A stretch of 5,555 nt of DNA from an uncultured Capnocytophaga sp. (GTDB taxonomy: Bacteria; Bacteroidota; Bacteroidia; Flavobacteriales; Flavobacteriaceae), in contig NZ_CALHGG010000020.1 in assembly GCF_938029845.1 (NCBI RefSeq), forward strand, positions 1-5,555, given 5' to 3'. A program made the translations under genes and the position numbers. The notes beneath the pieces were generated by a model that saw only the letters and a program-made list of their open reading frames with translations, made no database searches and had not been told where the DNA came from. Of this stretch, positions 1 through 4,945 are shown one piece after another (position 1 is the stretch's first letter; the number at the start of each line of letters is the position of its first letter).

Positions 1-14
1 TAATCATTAGTAAC

Positions 15-446
15 GTGTATTTAACCAAAGAAGAACTCAAAACCGTAGCCACCAAAGAGGTAATAGACCTTATCACCCAAGGCGACGAGCAGATAGTAAC
101 AGAAATCATTGCCGAAAGCATAGACCTAATAGCTTCTTACTTGTACAAGTATTACGATACCGAAGCTATCTTTGCCAAAGAGGGAGATGAGCGCAGCAAG
201 ATACTACTGAAGTACCTCAAGGATATTGTTATCCATGAAATCTATATAAGACGAACTAAAACCCTCAACCAAGTGGCAAAGCTTAGGTATGACGAGGCTA
301 TGTTATGGCTTGAAAAAATAGCCAAAGGAGAAATAGAAGTCTCCCTACCCAAGCGCCTCAAAGACACCGATGGCGACGGCACCCCCGATACACCCACCCC
401 TTTTATGAAGCTCGGAGGGCGAAAAACCTATAAAAACCACTGGTGA
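15..446 (+). CDS. Mu gp36-like head/neck protein (DUF1320 family)
   Basis: A 143-residue protein of the Phage_Gp36/DUF1320 family, encoded among the head genes of Mu-like phages and thought to act in head completion or head-tail joining. The N-terminus MYLTKEEL, the acidic helical middle with SYLYKYYD (41-48) and IFAKEGDERSKILLKYLKDI (52-71), the RYDEAMLWLEKIAKGEI stretch (91-107) and the basic end GGRKTYKNHW are typical of the family, as I know it. The start is GTG at 15; the frame stays open to the window edge, but the family usually begins with MxLT, so I keep the GTG. Residues 117-125 read DTDGDGTPD, a calcium-loop-like motif between the helical body and the tail that I do not associate with gp36. 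The stop overlaps a possible GTG start of the next gene, so translation is probably coupled. The family is well supported; the exact role is inferred. Confidence 0.85.
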   Translation: MYLTKEELKTVATKEVIDLITQGDEQIVTEIIAESIDLIASYLYKYYDTEAIFAKEGDERSKILLKYLKDIVIHEIYIRRTKTLNQVAKLRYDEAMLWLEKIAKGEIEVSLPKRLKDTDGDGTPDTPTPFMKLGGRKTYKNHW

Positions 447-448
447 TT

Positions 449-940
449 ATGGCTAACAACAACTTTACAGAACTCCGCCGAAACCTCGAAGTCCTCGCAC
501 GATTAGTGAAAGAGGATATCCCTATTGTACTTAAAACAGAAGGACTCAAGTTTATTCAAAAGAACTTCCAAGATGAGGGGTTTAATGATGAGGGCTTACA
601 GAAGTGGCAACCTCGCAAAACTACCGATACACGAGGACGAGACCTTACTCGTTACCGCTCGGATAGGGTAGGCAAAAAGGGCACCCTTACCCCCTTTGGC
701 AAGCGTAACCAGGGGCGAGCTATCCTTACAGGATACAACTCTGGAGGCAACAAGTTACGACACTCATTTATGGCACGTGTAGAGAAAATGCAGGTTACCT
801 TCTACACTCATAAGGAGTATGCCTTAAGACACAACGAGGGCTTAAAAGGTATGCCTAAGCGCCAATTTATAGGCGACTCCAAAACCTTATTCAACAATGT
901 CAAAAAGGAAATAGACCGTTTATTCAATCAATTAAAATAA
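449..940 (+). CDS. phage virion morphogenesis protein (Mu gpG/gp31-like)
   Basis: A basic 163-residue protein of the phage virion morphogenesis (gpG, tail-completion-like) family, which acts in head or tail-connector assembly. Family hallmarks visible here are FNDEGLQKWQPR (45-56), with the conserved Trp after a 'put in more' loop; RAILTGYNSGGNKLRHSF (90-107), the usual 'L-x-x-T/S-G-x-L-x-x-S' segment; YALRHNEG (124-131); and MPKRQFIGDS (135-144). I chose ATG at 449, two bases after the preceding stop. A GTG six bases earlier (443) would add only two residues and overlap that stop. The stop TAA shares its last base with the ATG of the portal gene (TAATG at 938-942), a classic translational-coupling junction. 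The length fits the family. No defects are seen. Confidence 0.85.
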   Translation: MANNNFTELRRNLEVLARLVKEDIPIVLKTEGLKFIQKNFQDEGFNDEGLQKWQPRKTTDTRGRDLTRYRSDRVGKKGTLTPFGKRNQGRAILTGYNSGGNKLRHSFMARVEKMQVTFYTHKEYALRHNEGLKGMPKRQFIGDSKTLFNNVKKEIDRLFNQLK

Positions 941-2190
941 TGGCAAAGCAACCCCATAAACAACGTATAGAAAAGAGTGTTACCCTTAGTGGCAATGTAC
1001 TTAATAAGAAGGTACATTTGGGCAAAAATACGGCTCAAAACATTCAGCAGGTAACCAATCTGATGGTGGATATCATCAAAAGACAACGCAGGCTATGGCG
1101 TACCGAACTCAACCATTGGCACTCGGCACGTTATGCCCGCTATAGTGTGGACTACCCACGTACTTACCCATTGGAGGAGGTATACCAAGATGTACTCCTC
1201 GACGGACACCTTACTGGTATCACTGAAAACCGTACCCTACGAACTACCAATAAGGACTACATTATCGCTGTCGATGAAATTAAGGACGATACCCTAACCG
1301 AGTATATCAAGGATAAACAATGGTTTGAGGACGTGATCGAGTTCGCTCATCAAAGCATCTATCATGGGCATTCACCTATATGGCTCAAAGAGGTAACCAA
1401 GGGTGAAATCAAAGCGGTAGAGCTTATTGATAGAGGCTTGGTAATTCCCGAAAAGCACGTACTGCTCAAAGACTACGATGCAACCACTGGCATAGACCTA
1501 CGCGATGTACAAGAAGTAGTATTAGTAGCACGATTCTACAAGCATTCGGGGTTACTCGAAAAAGCGACTCCTTATGCTATCCTCAAGCGCCATTCATGGG
1601 GCAGTTGGGACGAGTTCGAGGAGCTGTTTGGTATCCCTATACGTATAGCTAAAATCGCCTCACAAAGTGATAGTGTAAAAGAGGAAGTTGCCCAGTGGTT
1701 GGAGGAAATGGGTTCAGCTTCGTATGGCGTTTTTCCTATTGGTACAGAAGTAGATATTAAGGAGAATAGCAAAGCCGATGCTTTCCAAGTGTTTTACCGC
1801 AAGATTGAAGCGTTGGATAAAGAACTCTCCAAACTCGTACTTCACCAGACAATGACTACCGAAAACGGCAGTAGCAAGGCACAAGGAACGGTACACGAGA
1901 ACACTTTGGAGGAGGTTGTCTATGCCGACGAAAAGAAGATGTTGGCTTTCCTCAATAACCAACTTTTGCCCGCTATGCGTGTCATTGGCTACTCTATACC
2001 CGACAATGCCAAAATAGCCGTAGAAAAAACCACAGACCCTAACAAGCAAATCACTATAGACGGGGTACTCTTAGGGCGTGGCTATATCCTTACCCAAGAC
2101 TATATAGAGCGTACTTATGGGGTGGAAATAGAAAGTATGCCTACCTCTACCTTTGGAGGAAGTAGTGAGGGCGAGTCAAAAAAAGCCTAA
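940..2190 (+). CDS. phage portal protein (DUF935, Mu gp29-like)
   Basis: A 416-residue portal protein of the DUF935 family. Portal proteins form the dodecameric ring at one capsid vertex through which DNA is packaged and ejected. Landmarks are the basic N-terminal region with an early helix (QNIQQVTNLMVDIIKRQRRL, 33-52), DGHLTGITENR (88-98) and GHSPIWLKEV (143-152). The family-typical core follows at 219-237, running from WGSW through EFEELFGIPIRIA, then GSSKAQGTVHENT (310-322) and the C-terminal YILTQDYIERTYGVEI (382-397). The length is ordinary or slightly short for the family. The extreme C-terminus is Ser/Gly-rich and ends SKKA. The codons for its last two lysines form an A_AAA_AAA slip sequence directly before the stop, so some ribosomes may bypass the stop into the MuF frame; about 415 portal residues would then be joined to 433 more. 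The start shares one base with the upstream stop. Confidence 0.9.
   Translation: MAKQPHKQRIEKSVTLSGNVLNKKVHLGKNTAQNIQQVTNLMVDIIKRQRRLWRTELNHWHSARYARYSVDYPRTYPLEEVYQDVLLDGHLTGITENRTLRTTNKDYIIAVDEIKDDTLTEYIKDKQWFEDVIEFAHQSIYHGHSPIWLKEVTKGEIKAVELIDRGLVIPEKHVLLKDYDATTGIDLRDVQEVVLVARFYKHSGLLEKATPYAILKRHSWGSWDEFEELFGIPIRIAKIASQSDSVKEEVAQWLEEMGSASYGVFPIGTEVDIKENSKADAFQVFYRKIEALDKELSKLVLHQTMTTENGSSKAQGTVHENTLEEVVYADEKKMLAFLNNQLLPAMRVIGYSIPDNAKIAVEKTTDPNKQITIDGVLLGRGYILTQDYIERTYGVEIESMPTSTFGGSSEGESKKA
2178..2184 (+). other. putative -1 ribosomal frameshift slip site A_AAA_AAA
   Basis: Seven consecutive A's lie in portal-frame phase as tcA AAA AAA gcc TAA. This fits the X_XXY_YYZ rule for simultaneous -1 slippage of both tRNAs. 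Slipping would skip the portal stop at 2188-2190 and continue as AAA AGC CTA AGC into the MuF frame, which lies exactly at -1 relative to the portal and is open from here to 3485. A strong stem starts three to six bases downstream. The sequence elements are seen directly; their use is inferred. A_AAA_AAA can also be a chance AAA-AAA (Lys-Lys) pair. Confidence 0.55.
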
Positions 2191-2280
2191 GCCTACTCAA
2201 GTTACACTATCACACCCATTGTTGCCCCGAGCATGAGCCTATAAAGCTCAGCAAGGAAGACAACGACTTGAGTAGGCTTA
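2188..2280 (+). promoter_or_regulatory. 15-bp perfect inverted repeat at portal/MuF junction (frameshift stimulator or start-codon sequestering stem)
   Basis: TAAGCCTACTCAAGT (2188-2202) is the exact reverse complement of ACTTGAGTAGGCTTA (2266-2280), around a 63-base loop. Inside the loop TGAGC (2234-2238) and GCTCA (2246-2250) form a second hairpin, extended by a GC/GC pair across a bulged A. GTTG (2221-2224) can pair with CAAC (2261-2264). If the terminal A-U pairs fray, the stem begins at G2191, six bases after the slip run, which is a normal spacer for bacterial -1 frameshifting. The right arm contains the TTG at 2268, so the stem would also hide that start unless a ribosome ending the portal gene opens it. 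No T-run follows, so it is not an intrinsic terminator. Confidence 0.65.
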
Positions 2281-3485
2281 TTGAGGAGTATATTCGTATG
2301 GTTTTCCAAGAAAGAGGTGTTAGCGAACCCCTATCGGAAAAGCTATGGAGGTATTATTATAAGCACCTCTCTAAAGCGGTAGAAGTAGGCTATAGCCCCA
2401 ACATAGAACAAACAAACCCCGATTTGGTTAGTAGCCTCAAGCACAATATAGCTACCTTCTCAGCTTTCAAAGAAACGAGCTTCAAGCAGCAGATAGAGCA
2501 GGCCCTTACCAAAGACGGGCGTGTACTCCCTTGGAATGAATTTAAAAAGGAAGCTGAAAAGCTCGACACGCTCTACAACAAGCGTTGGCTACAAACCGAG
2601 TACAACCAAACAGTAGCCAATGCCTTATCAGCACAAAAGTACGAGGAGTATATAGCCAATAAGCGCATATACCCTAACCTTACTTATCACGCGGTACACG
2701 ATGAGCGAACTCGTGAAACACACCGTGCCTGGGATGGGCTTACGCTACCTGTGGAGCATTCTTTTTGGCAAACACACCTACCTCCTAATGATTGGGGCTG
2801 TCGTTGCTATGTAGAGCCTACTGCTGACCCAGTAACAGAAGGAGTACGTACAGAAGAGGTACCCATAAAAGAAGCCTTTGCTAATAACCCTGCGCTTTCG
2901 GGTGAGATATTTCCCGTGATACCATACGCCAAAGGAATGAGCGAAAAAGTCGTTAAGGAAGTAGGAAAGCAGGTAGAAAAACGATTGGAAAAGCTCGGAG
3001 AACACTATATTGAAAAGGTGATAAAAGAATACCCTAATGGAGGAAAGATTATTATTTCTAACCTTGTAAATACGGAGGGGTCAGACTATGAACGTGTATA
3101 TAACTGTTGCGACTTTTTCGCTAAGCAAGGCAAAGAAACAATCATACTACCAAGGTTTAACTCACCATTGAAGAATGAGCTTTATCAGCAACTTTATGCC
3201 GATTTGCAGGGAACCCCTTATTGGGGCAAATGTCCCGACTTTAAAGTAGGAAATAAGTTCTATGAGCACGAAGGACATAACAATTCGACAAAGAGTGTGT
3301 CAAATATGATAAAAAGAGGGTTAAAACAGTCTGATTGTATTGTGGTAGACTATGATGAGCAACTTTATACTATTGGACACCTTAAAAAACTTATTAAATT
3401 TAGCATTAAAGAGGGAAAACAGATAAGTGAAGTATGGATATTAAAAGGAGGTGGAGAGTTAGAAAAGATAGAGTTCTTACAATAA
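2268..3485 (+). CDS. MuF-type minor head protein with C-terminal CdiA-like tRNase/toxin domain
   Basis: A 405-residue two-part protein counted from TTG 2268. Residues about 1-190 are the phage Mu F/SPP1 gp7 minor-head domain: helical N-terminus, RWLQTEYNQTVANAL (106-120), HDERTRETHRAWDG (144-157) and the terminal LPPNDWGCRC (171-180). MuF proteins sit inside the procapsid near the portal and can be ejected with DNA. A linker (about 190-250, with a basic/acidic helix 228-252) leads to a domain at about 255-405 resembling CdiA C-terminal tRNases (PD-(D/E)xK-like fold): ILPRF (293-297), CPDFKVGNKFYEHEG (322-336), IKRGLKQSDCIVV (348-360) and ISEVWIL (386-392). MuF-linked polymorphic toxins are known in temperate phages of Firmicutes. 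The true N-terminus is unclear. TTG 2268 has an AAGGA-like site (2253-2259), ATG 2298 is the first ATG, and frameshift entry from the portal would add 28 residues. The toxin part is strikingly AT-rich. No immunity gene follows. Confidence 0.8.
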   Translation: MSRLIEEYIRMVFQERGVSEPLSEKLWRYYYKHLSKAVEVGYSPNIEQTNPDLVSSLKHNIATFSAFKETSFKQQIEQALTKDGRVLPWNEFKKEAEKLDTLYNKRWLQTEYNQTVANALSAQKYEEYIANKRIYPNLTYHAVHDERTRETHRAWDGLTLPVEHSFWQTHLPPNDWGCRCYVEPTADPVTEGVRTEEVPIKEAFANNPALSGEIFPVIPYAKGMSEKVVKEVGKQVEKRLEKLGEHYIEKVIKEYPNGGKIIISNLVNTEGSDYERVYNCCDFFAKQGKETIILPRFNSPLKNELYQQLYADLQGTPYWGKCPDFKVGNKFYEHEGHNNSTKSVSNMIKRGLKQSDCIVVDYDEQLYTIGHLKKLIKFSIKEGKQISEVWILKGGGELEKIEFLQ

Positions 3486-3490
3486 ACCCG

Positions 3491-3526
3491 AACGCCTATG
3501 AAAAGATAAATCTTAACATAGGCGTT
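3491..3526 (+). terminator. hairpin between convergent gene blocks (possible terminator without U-tract)
   Basis: AACGCCTATG (3491-3500) pairs perfectly with CATAGGCGTT (3517-3526). A 2x2 AA/AA internal loop follows, then AAGA/TCTT (3503-3506 with 3511-3514) closes a TAAA tetraloop. It starts six bases after the MuF stop and stands between two convergent operons, where a terminator is expected. No T-run follows directly on either strand, so it is not a textbook intrinsic terminator; an RNA-processing or 3'-stabilising role is equally possible. The rest of 3486-3597 holds T-runs at about 3570-3577 and 3590-3605 and no gene. Confidence 0.5.
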
Positions 3527-3597
3527 GGTATCGCCGAATCCGCAGAATCGACATTGCAAAAGTACAACTATTTTTTTAACTACCAAAACTTTTTCAA

Positions 3598-3798
3598 TTA
3601 TTTTTCTGCATAGATACCTTCATAGAAGACTATCGCCTCCACTGTACGAGGGGAAAGATACATCTGCGCAGCTACTTCTGCTATAATAGCTTCCGCTCTC
3701 CATTGGGGGTGACGACCACTAAGGCTCTCAAAGAGTTTTCGCACGCACTCATTACGCTGTTTTAGTCGTTCTTTTCGCTGTATTGTATAGGTCTTCAT
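3598..3798 (-). CDS. small helix-turn-helix protein, putative transcription regulator
   Basis: A 66-residue protein starting at ATG 3798. A longer in-frame GTG reading from 3837 would start inside the terminator stem and upstream of the promoter, so I reject it. The N-terminus is strongly basic (MKTYTIQRKERLKQRNECVR). Residues about 35-57, AEAIIAEVAAQMYLSPRTVEA, look like a helix-turn-helix, with LSPRTVE as the start of the recognition helix. Small proteins of this kind are common in Bacteroidota phages; the pattern recalls the C-terminal helix-turn-helix of Mor/C-type activators, but the length and the rest do not allow that name. It has its own promoter and a leader of roughly a dozen bases, separate from the upstream genes, which suits a regulator. 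DNA binding is inferred; the target is unknown. Confidence 0.7.
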   Translation of the reverse strand: MKTYTIQRKERLKQRNECVRKLFESLSGRHPQWRAEAIIAEVAAQMYLSPRTVEAIVFYEGIYAEK

Positions 3799-3816
3799 AA
3801 TAATGTTTTTCCTGTG

Positions 3817-3848
3817 CAAAATTAAAAAAACACCCACTTATTTCCAAA
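3817..3848 (-). promoter_or_regulatory. Bacteroidota-type promoter for the HTH gene (TTTG-N20-TAATTTTG)
   Basis: On the minus strand TTTG (3848-3845) is followed after exactly 20 bases by TAATTTTG (3824-3817). This matches the known Bacteroidota primary-sigma consensus TTTG / TAnnTTTG and its usual spacing of about 19-21. Transcription would begin near 3811-3808, leaving a leader of only about 10-13 bases before ATG 3798. The -33 box lies in the loop of the upstream terminator and the -7 box overlaps its U-tract. Confidence 0.65.
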
Positions 3849-3867
3849 TTGGATTTTAGCGGGTGTT
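3824..3867 (-). terminator. intrinsic terminator of the minus-strand operon
   Basis: On the minus strand AACACCCGC (3867-3859) pairs with GTGGGTGTT (3837-3829) as nine pairs including one G-U. The stem ends in an uninterrupted T-run (3830-3824). The 21-base loop contains a smaller CCAATTTGG self-complement. It begins 25 bases after the stop of the DUF6633-like gene, so it should end transcripts from the right, or act as an attenuator before the helix-turn-helix gene. Confidence 0.8.
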
Positions 3868-3892
3868 CATCAAAATATAAAAATGACACAAA

Positions 3893-4441
3893 TCAAAACT
3901 TTCTTATCTTCTTATACCAGCGAGTAATCTCATCATCATAGCTTTCGGTTCGGTTTTCTTGATAACGGAAGCTCTCATGGGCTTGTTGGCTTTCACTGGT
4001 TACTACCTCGGTACGTTCCTGTTCATACTTTCGGAAAATACTCATCAGTTTAGGCATACTGATACGCTCATATAGCTCGCCAAACTCCCCCGATACAATT
4101 CGCTTGAAGATAAGCGACAGCTCCGATATCTTCAAAAAATGGTAGTCCGTGATGATTTGTTCCGTACATAAGGTTATTTGCGCTTCGGAGAGGGGATTTT
4201 TTAGATTTAGCAGCTCGTTAAGCTCAATAAGCCATAGGGCGATGTAGCTTCTTAAAAATGCTTGTCCCTTACCCTTTTTAATCTCTACCAAACTTACAGT
4301 ATTACGGCTTAGGGCATCACTTACCCCCTTGATTGTTACACTGTGCATAAGGCAGTTATTCGGCGAATAAACCCTCAAAAACTCTTCGTTTGAAATCGTT
4401 GCTAACGCTTGATTTTGCCTTACTATTACCTCGTTTTGCAT
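3893..4441 (-). CDS. DUF6633-like conserved phage protein, function unknown
   Basis: A 182-residue protein that I recognise from memory as resembling DUF6633, a family found in Bacteroidota phages and prophages. Conserved-looking parts are LATISNEEFLRVYS (13-26), SYIALWLIELNELLNL (65-80), SEAQITLCTEQIITDY (85-100) and HFLKISELSLIFKRIVSGEFGELYERI (101-127), the strongest family signature. The C-terminus (about 138-182) is polar, Glu/Ser/Arg-rich and probably disordered until the basic tail WYKKIRKF. I keep the start at ATG 4441 because residues 13-26 look like a real part of the family. This makes an 86-base overlap with the preceding gene. ATG 4348 would avoid the overlap but remove that part. 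It is the last gene before a terminator. No enzymatic motif is visible; a replication-accessory role is only a guess from its neighbourhood. Confidence 0.75.
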   Translation of the reverse strand: MQNEVIVRQNQALATISNEEFLRVYSPNNCLMHSVTIKGVSDALSRNTVSLVEIKKGKGQAFLRSYIALWLIELNELLNLKNPLSEAQITLCTEQIITDYHFLKISELSLIFKRIVSGEFGELYERISMPKLMSIFRKYEQERTEVVTSESQQAHESFRYQENRTESYDDEITRWYKKIRKF

Positions 4442-4916
4442 TTTGCAGAATCTTATTAAGTTGTGAATTTATATACTTTAAGTCTGTATTCCTTTGGTGG
4501 AATTCGTCTAACTTTTGCCAGTTCTGTAGCAGGTACTGCCAAGTGGATAAGGCCTCTGTTTCATCAGCTGAATTATTCGTAAGGTAGGTGATGATTTGCT
4601 TGAGGGCTTTTCCGTCTACTCCAGTGAATTTGGGAGCAAATCCAAATAATCTGTTATAGAAAGCAAACCATTCGTCTAAGAACAAAGCATATAAGCTCGG
4701 AGGGTTCGCCTCTTCCTCTCGGTAGGTTACCCTATCTCCCCAACTGCCTTGCCACTCATCTATAAGACTTTCTAATGGCGGAATAAGCAGGCCTATTTGT
4801 TTGAGGTACTCGCCCTCCAAAGTGCCTTTTTTTACCTCTAACTTAGAGAATTTGCCACCTTTATAGGTCAGTTTCACGACTACTGCACAACTGCGTATGG
4901 TTACTATATAGGTCAT
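4356..4916 (-). CDS. hypothetical protein, possibly replication-associated
   Basis: A 186-residue protein I cannot name. Residues 1-30 look like a short beta-rich segment (TYIVTIRSCAVVVKLTYKGGKF). They are followed by a helical stretch around 37-56 (YLKQIGLLIPPLESLIDEWQ) and an aromatic segment (LYALFLDEWFAFYNRLFG, 75-92). Residues 96-157 have the pattern KFTGVDGKALKQIITYL...WQYLLQNWQKLDEF...LKYINSQLNKIL. I associate this alternation of Lys/Asp-containing helices with small phage replication-initiation or DnaD-like helical proteins in Bacteroidota, but without confidence. The tail is Lys/Arg-rich. ATG 4916 follows an AT-rich repeat linker after the previous gene; no SD is visible. The last 86 bases also encode the start of the DUF6633-like protein in another frame, so the two are probably translationally coupled. 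Confidence 0.7.
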   Translation of the reverse strand: MTYIVTIRSCAVVVKLTYKGGKFSKLEVKKGTLEGEYLKQIGLLIPPLESLIDEWQGSWGDRVTYREEEANPPSLYALFLDEWFAFYNRLFGFAPKFTGVDGKALKQIITYLTNNSADETEALSTWQYLLQNWQKLDEFHQRNTDLKYINSQLNKILQNAKRGNSKAKSSVSNDFKRRVFEGLFAE

Positions 4917-4919
4917 TTT

Positions 4920-4945
4920 TTAATGATTAATGGTTAATGATTAAT
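4920..4945. repeat. 12-bp tandem direct repeat TTAATGATTAAT separated by GG
   Basis: TTAATGATTAAT occurs at 4920-4931 and exactly again at 4934-4945. One copy encodes the LIINH C-terminus of the 135-residue protein and the other fills the short gap before the next minus-strand gene. The complementary core TAATCATTA also occurs at positions 1-9, just before the gp36-like gene. Such AT-rich linkers are common between Bacteroidota genes, and two copies are too few to assign a protein-binding role. Confidence 0.6.

Noticed and set aside
1572..2049. Minus-strand open frames of 66 and 111 residues inside the portal gene
   Set aside because: They lie antisense to a well-recognised portal protein, and their translations look like antisense artefacts with scattered Cys/Phe and no family pattern.
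2188..2280. Reading the portal/MuF inverted repeat as an intrinsic terminator
   Set aside because: No T-run follows either arm, the loop is 63 bases long, and the MuF frame continues through it.
2778..3005. Minus-strand 75-residue open frame inside the MuF gene
   Set aside because: Antisense to the MuF linker; the Phe/Tyr-rich translation mirrors Lys/Glu-rich codons on the + strand.
3365..3586. Minus-strand 73-residue open frame as a possible immunity gene for the toxin
   Set aside because: It is mostly antisense to the toxin-like domain and runs through the hairpin region; the hydrophobic translation is a shadow of Lys-rich coding sequence and has no start or spacing support.
3799..3837. 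Longer start (GTG 3837) for the helix-turn-helix gene
   Set aside because: That start lies inside the terminator stem and upstream of the inferred transcription start. ATG 3798 fits the promoter.
4390..4587. Plus-strand 65-residue open frame
   Set aside because: Antisense to the 186-residue and DUF6633-like genes; Cys/Phe/Leu-rich shadow translation.
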